A program made the translations under genes and the position numbers. Positions 33,891 through 46,089 of a stretch of 64,000 nucleotides of DNA are shown one piece after another. The DNA comes from Amaurobius ferox (lineage: Eukaryota; Arthropoda; Arachnida; Araneae; Amaurobiidae). The notes beneath the pieces were generated by a model. The model was not told the DNA's origin and ran no database searches. It worked only from the letters and a program-made list of their open reading frames with translations. Numbering within the stretch: position 1 is the stretch's first letter; the number at the start of each line of letters is the position of its first letter. The stretch covers positions 55,738,020 through 55,802,019 of the forward strand of contig OX578153.1 of assembly GCA_951213105.1 (NCBI GenBank). The letters run 5' to 3'.

Positions 33891-34139
33891 AATGAAATAT
33901 TTAAAATATCATATGAAATATTTAAAATATCATATAAAATATATAAAAAAATTGAGCAAAATATATATTTTGCTGTAGTACGATTTTTACTGAATATCGT
34001 TCTTTAGCGACTAAAGATATTATTTCATATTTTCCATCTTAACACAAGTAAAGAGCGAAAAGTTAACTTTCAAACAAACTTTGAACGGAAAGCATACACT
34101 AATAGCCAGATTTTTCTAATTAGATCCACGGTATTGTGT

Positions 34140-35195
34140 TTATATCGTTGAATTGTACATTTGGCGATTTCCGGATCACAGCATGTAAAAGTATTTCAAA
34201 GTACCGAATTAACTGATATTTCGATTAAATCTAAATAAACAGTTATCAATATTGATCACATCTTTAATAAGCGACATCAATTGGTTGGCATTTTCGTCAA
34301 TTTGGAAGCATTAAAATGTCAGCAAATTGGAGATATTCCAAGAAATTCGCCACCAAAATTTTGCCAACCGCTACAGACGGAAAAATGGGTTATTCGTCTA
34401 TTATATACTTATATTTTTTCCAAGATATTAAATTTTCGTCCATTAGTCGAAATTATCATTGATTCAGCTTCATTTTTATGAATTTGGCATAAATTTGACA
34501 GCATATAATGAACCGAGCTAGATCCACGAGAATTATGTCACCAAATTTATCGCATGATATTACACATAAAAATTGAAAAGTGAACGTAATTCACAATATT
34601 TAATATTTTATTTTCATTTTATGTGATTTTTTGACCCATTTATTCGAAAATTTCCAATATTTCGAGAATAGTTCTTGCTAGCCTTCTGAAATTTATGCCA
34701 ATCTTTTTCTAAACAAAAATGACATAAGAAGTGACTATTTGAGAAACTTTACAAATGGCTTTGATTTTTTGAGAGAAACATTTTTTAAATTTATGAGGAT
34801 TCTGTGCATTCGATTACCGTTAAAAACAGTAGGCTTCCAGTATTCACGGACTGTAATTTTTGTACCAAATTTAATTCGAATCGCTCTATTCGTTCGCGAG
34901 ATATCGTCTCCAAAGTCTCACAGACATACACACAAACACACACACACATACTTCAACACACACACACATACTTTCACACACACACACACACACACATACT
35001 TTCACACTTACGCACACACATACTTTCACACACACAAACACACGTACATACATTCACACACTCAAACACATACACATCACCTCAAAAACTTTTGATTCGT
35101 ATTCAAGGGTACTTGGAACATGCTCCGTCGAGAACTCGAATTCGAATTTTCGACCCTGTCAGAATACTTTCCTTGTACATTATGCTATATTAGGG
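34140..35195 (+). mobile_element. LINE 3' tail (family B-like), diverged
   Basis: A third, more diverged copy of the family-B 3' UTR: GGCGAC-type words at 34,155-34,480, 'AATTTCCAATATTTCGAGAATAG', CA-rich microsatellite at 34,920-35,075, 'CGAATTCGAATTTTCGACCC' at about 35,138, and the end 'ACTTTCCTTGTACATTA'. Open frames over the CA run are low-complexity artefacts. Confidence 0.65.
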
Positions 35196-35256
35196 ACGTA
35201 ATAAGAATGTATCATGTTTTTCATTCTTTCATAAAATTTGACACATAGACATACGT

Positions 35257-35544
35257 GGGCGCGGTAGCCCATTGGTTAGCGCGCTGGAGTTGCACTCGGT
35301 AGGCCCGGGTTCGATTCCAGCCACTGCCAAAACTGCCGCCGTGTTCATGCGGAGTACGATCACGTTAAACATGTGGGTCCGAAAGTCCTTCCGAGAGGTT
35401 GGTGGTAGGAGAAGGAGAGTACGGTCCCTGTGGATGCCTCCCCCACTGGGTTCCGGTCTAAATTGGGTGGCACTTCCCGACCGTCCAAACAGTAACCTTA
35501 CACCTTTCTGGTAGGTCGGACGGTCTGGGTTTCAACAACAATCA
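35257..35544 (+). mobile_element. Full-length SINE (family 1) with target duplication
   Basis: The best reference copy. The 14-bp duplication ACATAGACATACGT flanks it (35,243-35,256 and 35,545-35,558). The head has TAGCCCATTGGTTAGCGCG (A-box) and GGTTCGATTCC (B-box). The tail hairpin has arms CCCGACCGTCC (about 35,475) and GGACGGTC-T-GGG (about 35,518), pairing perfectly apart from one bulged T, then a CAA-type end. The open frame across it is an accident of SINE sequence. Confidence 0.95.
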
Positions 35545-35559
35545 ACATAGACATACGTA

Positions 35560-36535
35560 AATGAATAATGTTTATGCATTACTGCATACCCTCTTTTTCA
35601 ATATGGCGTTTCATCAAAATTAAACACTTTAAATGTACTGTTATTTTTATTCATCAAACTCACGGTAAAATGTTGAAGACGCACACTATTGATTACCACT
35701 ATATAGAAATATATTTAGATATATATTAAGATGGTTTACGTGGAACTGTTTCTAATGCGCAGTTCGATTGCCATTCTAATATGCAAAGAAAATATTAGAG
35801 CCGTATCAAAAGATACATTGTTGCTAAATAATAGGTATATGTTTAAATATCACGCACGTGCCTACAAGACCTTTAAGTGTTTAAACTTTCTAAATATACT
35901 TAACAGGATACGAAATCGTGGTAAACAAATATCTCGTGCTCCGAAATAGCTATATCATATTAAAGAGATACATCACGTGGTTGCGTGTTGATTCATGTAA
36001 AATATTTTTTTATGTTTATTTCAAGGTAATATCAGGCGGCATTGTTCATAATTATGAGAAAAAGCTGAATGTTTGAGATATCCAATCTTAGATGTGATCT
36101 GTAAGATACACTTAGGCTATACATTACTTTATACGTCTGGAAGAAGTTTGAACCAGCTAATTTAAAAATTCCTTCTCTAAACTTCAGAGATGCATTATAT
36201 GCATCTTAATTTCAACTCTTCACTTTGAGCTGCTAAGTGCTGTTTCGAACATTATTTTCTACTTTCAGCGGCTAATTGAAGGTAAGAAAAATGTATCTTA
36301 CTAGGAAGATACTTACTACAATATATCTGTCTTGTTCGTTATGCTCGGTATCCTCAGTTTTCGATGTGTGTACACCGAGTTGTCAAAAACAGTAATCGTG
36401 TTCATTTCTTAAAAAAATATCTCCAAGCTTTTCAAATCCATGTAAATTTTATTCAAATCAATGGTCTCAATTCATCTAATGTATTTTAAAAGATAATTTG
36501 GAAAATTATTCACTGCATTACTGCAAAAAAACACA
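35560..36535. other. No recognisable gene
   Basis: AT-rich sequence; no homology seen. Confidence 0.4.
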
Positions 36536-36539
36536 CACA

Positions 36540-36672
<133 letters not shown>

Positions 36673-36689
36673 TATATATTTAAGTTTTA

Positions 36690-36795
36690 TTCGTGTTCAG
36701 GGATACCCATCGAAGACTCGAATTCAAATTTTCGTTCCCGTCCCAATATTTTCCTTATACGTTATACTACGTATATAACGAAAGTAATAAAGTTA
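36690..36795 (+). mobile_element. LINE tail terminus
   Basis: Only the last roughly 100 bp of the LINE tail: 'GACTCGAATTCAAATTTTCG', 'CCCGTCCCAATATTTTCCTT', ending 'GAAAGTAATAA'. Confidence 0.55.
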
Positions 36796-36839
36796 GTAGT
36801 AACTTATCTATCATTTCTAAATATTATTATATAAATACC

Positions 36840-37760
36840 ATTAAATCACACATTCCAATTAATTGTATTTACAATTCGCACAATACCAATTCAAAAATCC
36901 CATCTAACAGAATTTCAGCCAAGTATAAGCAAATCCATCTCAAAAATAGTTGTTATAACACTCCATATATTGTTTCAGTACCAAAGTTTCATAAATCTCT
37001 TTTAGCTTTCGGAACAATTATTAGTGGGCATAATTCATACCTTACAATTTCTGGTAAACTATTACTAAAAATTTTATATGAAATTTTTTTGTCATCTGCT
37101 ATTTTAAATAAGTCATATTGTAAAAACAGTTTTGAATTAGTTAAGAATTTAAATACACTTTCTAATATTCATAGTACATATACCGATGGTTTTAATGACT
37201 GGCTTTAATGAATAATTTAAATTGTTGAACAATATTAAAATACCTTGGAATATTCGTCATTCATCTTTAAAACAATTACTTAGTATCACTCACAATATAA
37301 ATTATATTAAACATGGTAGTTCGTTTTCTAAGCAACAGAGTGATATTCTACGGGGGGAGGATGATTTTTGGCCAACATTAGTGGCAATTTATATTTATAC
37401 TTCTGTTGGAAAAGGTATAATGACGGCCTGCATAATATGCTCATGCATAGATATGTAGATGACATATTATATATATTCCATAAAAATAATCCTATTGCAT
37501 TCAACTGTATCCTAACAATTGACAATTAAATGATAGTAATAATGATACCAATGTTGCAAACGTTTTAGATTTATATTTAGATATACAAAATTATAATCTG
37601 GCTATAAACTAATATGATAAGGGACGAGATTTTAATTTTAATACTTCTAAAATTCAACATTTTAAATCTTGTTTACATATATTAGAGTTTGTCTCCGGTT
37701 TTTGCTCGTTGGAACGAACTGAAGTTGAAATCCATGAAACTCTTCGTTCAACATTTAATC
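36840..37760 (+). pseudogene. Penelope-like element reverse transcriptase relic
   Basis: Frames read in turn VSVPKFHKSLLAFGTIISG and SCYNTPYIV (the PKxHK...RPI region of Penelope-like reverse transcriptases), YCKNSFELVKNLNTL, then a decayed IPxGxPLSPxLAxIYM block near 37,345-37,400, and RYVDDILYIFHKNN at about 37,447-37,488 holding the catalytic YxDD. Stops at 37,207, 37,456 and elsewhere show it is dead. With the GIY-YIG fragment at 44.2 kb it indicates endonuclease-bearing Penelope elements in this genome. Confidence 0.65.
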
Positions 37761-37929
37761 CTTGGTTTATTTTTCGTCTCCTGGTTTTATATTTCTTCTG
37801 CTGGTCCTGTTCACTACTCAACCTTGTTATTCGGTCCCAACCGTTTTGGTCATTTTATTGTTTTAATGTTTTGTCATTATTTACTTGGTATTAGTTATTA
37901 ATCCATTTAGAAGTTTAAATTCAACAGAC

Positions 37930-38935
37930 ACCTTGAACTCAGAAAATTGGACAGAAAAATAACTTCAAATCAGCATTTTTGCAACGCTCTTCACTTCAAT
38001 ATCCGATTGTTTCTTCCGTAGATCTAAGGAGTGAGTAATGGCAGAAAGGCAGATGTGTTGAATGTTGATGCACTTAGAACATTTCGACTTCTTTTTCATT
38101 TTTCGACTCTTCCAAAATTGATTTCAACAAAGCCCGAACATACTGTATGTAGAATATTCAACATGAAGAACATTTAATACCATAAGAAATTTACCAAACT
38201 TTTTCGTTATAACCAAGAAAGATGACAGCCGTTTCGAAAATCGAAATGGCTGGATCAGTGATGTATAAGACGAAAAGTTAGAACACACAAAATACTAGAA
38301 AAAGTACTCAACGTTGTCTGGGGACCGTAGCGTAAAGCGCTCGAACAACAATTTATCTATTTATTTATTTTTTATTATAAGCGGGCTTTGCTTCGAGAAT
38401 TCGCTGTAAGTTCTGGTGAACGAATTCAAAAGAACGCTTTAATACTACGCTAGTTTATAAGATGCACATTTACAAAAAAACTCGCCGAAATCCATTGTCC
38501 CGTATGTGTTCCTGTGTACCAAATTTCATAGCTGTATCACACTTCGATTTACCGCCATAGACTGTACAGCCAGACATCCTCAATTATGTATTGCTGTAAA
38601 GGCGCAGCGAATCTGTGCTCTATACATCTGTGAAATTCTTAACGATAAGACTTCTAAAATAACGATTTAATTCGCTCTGAGTTTTGCATTTCTTCTTTTG
38701 CTGATAATTACTTCAATATTTCTATTGGCAAGCATTTCAAATTTCTAATGAAACTGGTACACATACACTTCCCTTCCTCTTTTCCTCCAACTTCTCCTTC
38801 TCATTTTTCAGACAGCATATTTTTAAGAACGTATAAAATGGAAAACCAGACGGAGAAACACCTTTAGGGGCAGTCATTTCTATGACGTGAATTTAGGGTT
38901 GTCATTTGCTGTAGATTGGAGGGTTTGTTCAATTT
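37930..38935. other. No recognisable gene
   Basis: Mixed AT-rich sequence. A region around 38,325-38,600 (beginning GGGACCGTAGCGTAAAGCGC) looks like a dispersed repeat but I find no second copy inside the window. Confidence 0.4.
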
Positions 38936-38979
38936 TTCAATTTATCGCCAATTTCGCGACATTTGGCGTCATTTCGAAT

Positions 38980-39110
38980 CTTCGAGAACCTTCTCGATAT
39001 AACAAATATTCTTGCAGATACTAGCCCCTTCTTAGAAGATTCTACAGAGGGTATATAAGAAAGAGTCATCACTCAGTTGGAGTGCAGTTGACGTGATTCG
39101 AGCTACCCTG
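38980..39110 (+). promoter_or_regulatory. Orphan heat-shock-type promoter
   Basis: CTTCGAGAACCTTCTCGA at 38,980-38,997 is three exact alternating nTTCn/nGAAn pentamers plus a partial fourth, a canonical heat-shock element. AGAAGATTCT at 39,034-39,043 is a further head-to-tail pair, with another TTC unit one base out of phase before it. TATATAAG at 39,052-39,059 and an arthropod initiator TCAGTT at 39,073-39,078 follow. The arrangement is that of Hsp70-type promoters. A possible splice donor (GATAC|GTAAAT) occurs at about 39,121. No heat-shock protein coding sequence follows within the window, so it is either a detached promoter copy, the 5' exon of a gene with a very long intron, or a regulatory part of a mobile element. 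Confidence 0.6.
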
Positions 39111-39639
39111 AATTGTGAGATACGTAAATGTTTTAAAAGAAGTATAGCTGCTGTTTTGAGAAATTAGAGCATTTCATTGCTGTTATACTGTACCTGAAGG
39201 CTGTTTAATGAATTTGGAGATAGTGTTCGAGCAATTTGCTCTATATTGTTTCTGTTTTCTCTTTTCTAGTGTATGTCTAAGTGTGTGCCTAACATTTGAT
39301 AGTTAACCAGAAATTTGGCCACATTCTTGTATCCTGAGCGTACACCCAGGATTCCAGAGGATATGTCACAATATTTTCCACATCAATAATCCATCTGACA
39401 TTGACGAAATTTTCAGAGATATTTACAAATAGGCTGAGACAGGTCCCTCAAAAAATTCGAATTTCTAGATCAACGTCTTCCCTTACTTTAAGCTAAGAAT
39501 CTAAAAAAAAAATTGTACATTTTTGGCACATAATTAGAACCATTGCTTTTCAAAGCAGAAAAGTTTTAAAAACATTAAGTTAGGAAGATGTTTAGTTGTT
39601 TTAACTTAAACTCTTAGTTCAGGATAATTTAATCATCCA

Positions 39640-40520
39640 ACTTAACGGAAAAATTGGCGTACAATTGGTAACTTCTTAAATATCACAAAATTAAAGAAAA
39701 TGTCCCGAAATTGATGAAAACTGCCCTAAATTAGCAGAAATGACTTCAAATGGTTAAAGTTTAAATTAAAACATAATTAATTCGACTTTTGATTTAACAT
39801 CATTTTATGAACGGATTGACTACCAGCAAGTATGTTACAAAAGGGTCTAACTGTGCTTTTCACTTGGCGATAAATTTGACGACATTGGTTACTTCAGAAA
39901 AATGTCGCAAATTTAACAATACTTCGCCATATCGACACAAATGTTTCAAAATAGTCAAAAATTAAATAATTCATCGTATCTACACTACTAATTAAATTAA
40001 TAAATGGACGACGGTATATTAAGCATGTTTCAATTAGGTATGCTTGTTTATCTGACTGTCGCATGTAGCGGCAAATTTGGCGACTTTTTGAAATATTGTG
40101 AAATTGATAACAATATCGCAAAATTACTGAAAACGAAGCTAAATTACAGAAAATCAAAACATTGGTAACTGGATTTTGATTTAAAATTTTTTTAAATGGA
40201 TTGCAATTCAAACATTTTGATAAACGGATGTTATAAAGTATATTTTATTAAGTATGTCTGTCCCACTTGGAGACAAACTATGCAACTTCTTTGAAATCTC
40301 AATAAAATGGCAAAAATATCATTGAATTGGTGAAAGAGTTGCCAAATTGAGGAAGACGACGCTAAATTACCGAAAATGATGCCAAATTGATAAAATTTAG
40401 AATCAAAACAGAGGTAGGATTTTGATTTTGAATTTTATGAATAGATTAGAATCGAAATTAAATTATAAACGGATACTATTTTAAGTACGTGTTAAGTGTG
40501 GTCGCCTGTTCTACATGGCG
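39640..40520 (-). repeat. Dispersed GGCGAC-word repeat block
   Basis: At least four rough copies, in succession, of a module reading on the plus strand 'TTGGCGAC-TTTTTGAAAT', 'AAATTGATGAAAA' and 'TAAAATTT-GAATCAAAAC'. Same module family as at 30.2 and 52.2 kb. Confidence 0.6.
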
Positions 40521-40525
40521 ACAAA

Positions 40526-42315
40526 TTTGGCGAAAAATGAGATATTCCTTAAAATGTGGCCGCTTTGCTAAAAGTGTCATCAAACTGCTGAAAACTGAAT
40601 AAAATTAATAAAAATGACATCAAATTGATAGAGTTGAAGATCAAAGCATAAATAATTAGTTAGAATCTATACGTTAGAATCTATACTCGTTATAATCTAT
40701 ATTCGTTAGAATCTATACATTTCACTTGGCTACAAACTTAGCAGTTAGGAGACAATTTTGGCGACATTCTTAAAATGCTACCAAATTAAAAAAAATGACA
40801 TGAAATGATGTAAAACTTTATCACAAATATAAATATGATCGAACAATGTTCTGAGGTCTATCTTTATAATATTATTATTTAACCGGTATATTCTTATTTG
40901 TAAAGTGGAGTAGTACTATTTATATGTCTATGCAAATTATATAGTCAAGTGATTAAGAACTATTAATTTCTTAACGATACACCAGAAGAAAGCATATTGG
41001 CAATTATATCATCCATGCAAAATGTATGAAAAAATCTGATTCGTGCAGCACATGATTTTCCTTATATAATGCAATGGGTTCACTAGTTTTATACTAGAAA
41101 AAAATGGATCCAAGGCGCATTGTTGAATTGTACATTTGGCGATTTTTAAGATGACAACATGTAAAACTATTTCAAAATACTCAATTAATTTATACTTCGC
41201 GCAACTCTAAATAAACAATCATCAATATTGATAGCATCCTCATTAAGTGATATAGTCCATATATTAAAATATTAATAATTATGTCATCAATTAGGCGTGA
41301 TTTTCATTAATTATCGTCATTTTTGCAATTTTGCCGATATTTTTGTGTATCTGGGGCGAAATATCACCAAGTCGGCAATACTTTGCAAAATTATTCGCTA
41401 GGTTTGCCAAATACATCACCAAGTGTTACAGACAAGCATATAGAAGAGTATTTCTTATATACTAGAAGGTTTGGCCATCATATGACGGATGTCAGAATAT
41501 GCGGACATTACTTCCCATTAGGTATTACTTTTATCAATTTAGTGACATTTTTGTCACTTTAGCAACATTTAAAATAGTCGCCAAATAGGCGACATCCCGG
41601 TAAGTTTCTCACAAAGCATTACGGAAGAAAAAATGTTTTATTTTTATAGGCTGCACTTATGTTCTTTCCAAGATATTGAACTTTCATCATCTTCTCGTCG
41701 TTTTCATTGATTTAGCGTCATTTTCAATTTGGCAACATATTCGTTAATTTGGCAACATTTGAAAAAGTCGACAAGTTTGCGACATTCCGTCAAAATCTTG
41801 CCAATCGTTATGTACGGAGAAATAAATTAGTATTGTAGCAGATAAATGACTATTGGCGTTCAAATAGAAAAGTATTACCTGAAGTATCTTTTCTCATGAA
41901 TAGAACTAGCTACATACATGAGACTGATGTCACCAAATTTATGACATGATATTACTTATGAAAAGTGGAGATATTTCACAATAGTTGATATTTTTTTATT
42001 TTATATGGCTTTTTGTTATTATTTCTTAAATGTGCAATATCTAAATAACGGTTAATCTAGCGTTCTAAAATTTGTGTCAATCGTTTTCAAATAAAAGTTA
42101 CATATGAAATGACTAGTTGCGTAACTTTATAAGGGGTATTAATTTTTTGACGATTTTTTCAAAATTTCACTCGAAAATTTATGGTCGTTCTGAACATTCG
42201 ATTTCGTATAAAAGCAATAGGCTTCAGGTATTCATGGATTGTAATTTTTGTACAAAATTTCGTTCGAATCGGTCCATTTGTTCGCCAGTTATCGTCTCCA
42301 AAGCCTCACTGACAC

Positions 42316-42348
<33 letters not shown>

Positions 42349-43240
42349 TCACCACAAAAATGTTCGATTCGTGATCAAGGATGCTTGAAACGTGCTCTCC
42401 CGTCGAAAACTCTAATTCCAATTTTCGACCCCGTCACAATACTTTCCGTATACATTAAATGAATATAAGGAAAGCAATTACCGTTAAATAACTTAAAACA
42501 AAATATTTAATATCTTTCAAAAAACATTTGAGATGTAAAAAAGGGGGTGGGAGAAGAGGGGTAAATAGGGCAAAAAAACTTAAAAAAAAGAGGACAAAAT
42601 TTTCCAGTTCAGCTTACCCTCTCGCATGCAAATCTGACAGACAAACCTGACAGAATAAATAATCAGAAGTACAAATGATTGCACTACATCAAATTCTAAT
42701 TCCAAGTTCAAAACAAATGTTAGTTGTGATGTGGGAAATATGAAGATGTATTTATTCTCTTTCATATTTTATACGTACGAGTATATTAGATCCAATATCA
42801 ACTGTCATATACATATATAAATAATGCTTTCCTTGTAATTAACGTTTAATTCCCTCGAGGCTGAGTCAGACTTGTTGCAATTAAATAAAGCTTTTGAAAA
42901 AATGAGTAACAAAGCCGAGTTACTTACCATTTCCACATGGTGATATTTTCACATATAGCTGTAGATATTTAAAGGAAAGGATAATTGTTTCAGGTTTCAT
43001 CGAAAATATAACTGCAGTGTAGCTCAACTCGACTTTCTCGTACCAAAATCCATTTTTACGTAGCTTGTGGTGTTTTTTAAATTTTATAAGAAGAATTTTG
43101 AGAAATCGGTGTTATAATTCCAAATGATTACATTTATAGCGTGATACCCTTCACATTAAGAGTTTGTAAAAATCTTTCAATTGTTACCATACTTGATAAT
43201 GTACCCTACCCCCCTTCCCCCCAAGAAAAGATGGCATCAC
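40526..43240 (+). repeat. Segmental duplication, copy 2
   Basis: Direct copy of 30,690-33,760, without the roughly 350-bp segment present in copy 1, and with a pure CA microsatellite (42,313-42,348) in place of the impure one. The C-rich run at 43,203-43,222 is shorter and interrupted. Confidence 0.75.
41031..42478 (+). mobile_element. LINE 3' tail (family B)
   Basis: Same boundaries as the copy at 31,512-33,040: start 'AAATCTGATTCGTGCAGCAC', end 'AATATAAGGAAAGC'. Part of the segmental duplication, so not an independent insertion. Confidence 0.7.
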
Positions 43241-43394
43241 AAAAAAATTGTATAGCAGTTGTTTTTCCCAAGAACGATTAAAACTATAAAGTCTCTTGAT
43301 CATTGAGCCTTACATAAACCTTTTTATGCATGACCTTTTTATGCATAAATAAACCTTTTTTGTATGATTTTGTCAAATTCTTACTTTCCTAATA

Positions 43395-43650
43395 TACATA
43401 GTATAATATATGACGAAGTATGAGGAAAATAATGTGAGGGGCTCGAAAATCCGAATTCAAGTTTTCGACGAGAGAGCAAATTTCATGCATCCATAAGCAC
43501 AAATCAAACGTTTTTGAGGTGATGTATATGTGTATGTGTGTGTGAGTATATGTGAGTTTGTGTGTCAATGAGTCTGTAGAGACGATATCTCACGAACGAA
43601 TGGAATTCGAATGAAATTTGGTACAAAACTTACGATCCGTGAATACTGGA
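43395..43650 (-). mobile_element. LINE tail (family B-like), inverted
   Basis: Reverse-orientation match to 34,850-35,190: 'GAAAACTTGAATTCGGATTTTC', a TG/GT microsatellite (CA on the other strand), 'CGTGAGATATCGTCTC' and 'ATTCACGGATCGTAAG'. Confidence 0.65.
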
Positions 43651-44230
43651 AATCAATTGTTTCGAAAAGTAATTAAATAATCAAAATTGGTATGACGTCT
43701 GCATTAATAAATAAAATCAAGGACAAAGCATCTTTACAACGAAAGGCCTTTTATTTAAAACATCCTAAAAGACATACAAAACATATATTAAAAACTGCCA
43801 GAGTATTTCCGGATGTATATACGCCCTTCATCGGTGGCTACATGAATTGTAAAAATATGGAAATTATGGAATGTTTATGTACATGAATAGTAAAAATATG
43901 GAAATTATGGAATGTTTATGTACATGAATAGTAAAAATATTCAAAATATGGAATGTTTATATATATATATAGTGACCAGTTTAAAGCAAATTTGCAAAAA
44001 AATGTAAACGGGTAAATGAACTTACTACAGAATAATACAAGAAATATACACGGAAATTACAAAATTTAGTTTAAATGCTTTCGAATTTTTAAAAATATTA
44101 CAAGAAAAGAACTAATACAAATTTTGAAAAAACGTCAAGCATGATTTTCCTGAGAATGACCTCACAAATAACTATTAAGAGGTTTGAATTGCATGGAGTC
44201 GAGAATGAGTCGCCAAACATAACTTAAAAT

Positions 44231-44765
44231 TTAAAAGGGATCAAAATTACAAATCGACTCACGGTAAATATACATAAACAGGGATTTATAAAGAAGAATA
44301 CTACGTGGATTGTTACAACGAATTAAAAGGAAAGTTTTTTCAAAAATGGGCAGAAATTTATCATTAACCACATATTGAACAAGAGCCGTAGAATGTTTAC
44401 CAGATTTAACATCGCGAGCGTGTTCTGCTAAACGGATGCCAACAGTACGTTTTGTACTACCAATGTAAAATTTATAGTCACCATCAGGAGATAACAGGGG
44501 AACGACATACAACTCAGCAAAGCTTTTCAAGTCATCAAAATTCCCAAGTTTATCGGATCGAATACGATTAAATAAAGTGGTAATATTAGAGTGAGCAGGT
44601 TTGAAACCAAATTCATGACAGAAATCAATAAAAGGACGGAAAATTTTAGGATGGTAAGAAACACTAGATTTAAGGGCTAAACGATCTTTAATAGCAGCTA
44701 GTTTAGTATCAAACTGAGTAAATTTTTTGTAAAAAAAGTAATGTTTTTGTATATCTTTAGGACAC
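44231..44765 (-). pseudogene. Penelope-like element C-terminus with GIY-YIG endonuclease
   Basis: Minus-strand frame open from near 44,750 to 44,231: RLALKSSVSYHPKIFRPFIDF, then FGFKPAHSNITTLFNR, then VPLLSPDGDYKFYIGSTKRTV, where 'YKFYIGSTKRTVGIRLAEHARD' is the GIY-YIG nuclease core (YKF in place of GIY, YIG intact, followed by the conserved R and ExH). Penelope elements use this nuclease to open the target. Reverse transcriptase, expected at higher coordinates, is absent; the fragment is truncated. Confidence 0.75.
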
Positions 44766-44767
44766 CT

Positions 44768-44960
44768 GCCCCAAATTTGAAGGAATTTTCATGTTGTGTT
44801 TTCTACTGTTCAATGACGACATGATCAAGCTGTGCTTCGACACACTTTTCTGCTTTGCGACATCTGCGGGAGCACAGCGGTCGCAGAACTTATTAAAAAC
44901 TAATTGCTGTAAAAGCTGATTGCTTTATTTAGTGACCGACAGTGCGCAAAGGCCGCTGGC
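44768..44960. repeat. Dispersed repeat, copy of 46,905-47,110
   Basis: Shares 'TTTTCWYGTTGTRTTTTCTACT', 'TTGCTTTAYGAC'-like and 'AACTAATTGCTRTAAAA-CTKAT' with 46,905-47,110. Ends near 'TTTAGTGACCGACAGTG'. No coding content. Confidence 0.55.
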
Positions 44961-45079
44961 GGTCTTAACACATGTTAATGACCCATGACAGTCCTTGACC
45001 CATGAAAAACCATTAGAGGGTGAAAACCATAAACGAATGTATGTATGTATTACATGTGCCTCATATTCTGAAGCCTTAT

Positions 45080-46085
45080 TGGCCTAGCACCTCCTGGTTC
45101 TTTTTCAACACTTTCTAACATAATTGAAAAGTGTTTATGGCTTTGTTCATTCTGTGTGTCTGTCTGTCCATTCGCATGATGACTGCCATAAAAATGACTT
45201 CATCAAAATGAAATTATGTTTCTGATAAGGTCTGCGGGACATACGGGAATGCAAGTGAATAATATCACTCAATAAGTTTCGGATTGAACCCTGGTTGAAA
45301 AGTGAAATACATTAAACCTCATGAGACATAATTTTTCAAACATGTTTTAAGCGAAGTTAAAATGGACAAATTGCTTAGAAACTTTTAGGAAGTATGCAAA
45401 TTATCCAATAAAATTTATAAAAAAGAAATTCAGCAAAATATGTTTGATACTTTTTTAAATAAAAATTAAAATAATAATTATTCCCATATTATACGGAGAG
45501 ATCACGTGACCCACTTTAAAATAAAATATGGCATACATCTTTTTTCCCAGGGTAATAATAATGATTTTCAAGGATCATTTAAATTTATATTTAGTATTGC
45601 ATCCGTTCTAAAACCGCATTTTTGCTTATTTTCTGTATGTCTATATTCTGTGACAGCGCAATTACAATAATTTTCAGTAAATGGTGATCAAACTTTAATT
45701 ATGTCTACAAGGAAGCACAATTTCAATGGAAACATAGTGTAAACAAGTGATTGTAAGATGAGTTGTAAAAGAATTGCGATTTTTTTTAACAGAAAATTAT
45801 TTGGCTCTGGAGTCTGAAATAAAAGTGATATGATTGAAATATTCATTGCTTTTATATAGAGAGCCAGACGATTTACATTTCGATAACGGCATTTGACTAA
45901 AGTTCATTTTTTATGAAGTTTCAAGTTTTCAAATATAATAAATTATTGTAGTACAGTGATAATTTAAAATATATCAGCACGGAATGTATCGCATTTTAGA
46001 GATGTTTAAATAAAATTGCTTTTCAGTTAGAAAGTGTTTCATAGTCAATGCTTTATGCATGATTGATTTTTCTGATTTAGATGTA
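45080..46085 (-). repeat. Inverted copy of the R2-R1 composite repeat
   Basis: Reverse complement of the R2 and R1 units of 25.2-28.7 kb: 'GAAAAGTGTTTATGGCTTTG' (R2 end), 'TTGAACCCTGGTTGAAA', then R1 landmarks 'TTTATATAGAGAGCCAGACG' and 'CGGAATGTATCGCATTTTAG'. Confidence 0.7.
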
Positions 46086-46089
46086 GCAT

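Noticed and set aside
34739..35193. Two overlapping His/Thr-rich open frames
   Set aside because: Both come from a CA microsatellite inside a LINE tail.
35272..35514. 80-codon frame and similar frames at 4,137, 9,107, 24,644
   Set aside because: They are translations of the SINE body repeated at every full copy; SINEs are noncoding.
37689..37901. 70-codon frame with hydrophobic segments downstream of the Penelope relic
   Set aside because: Overlaps a second frame of the same length; no conserved motif; probably decayed Penelope sequence.
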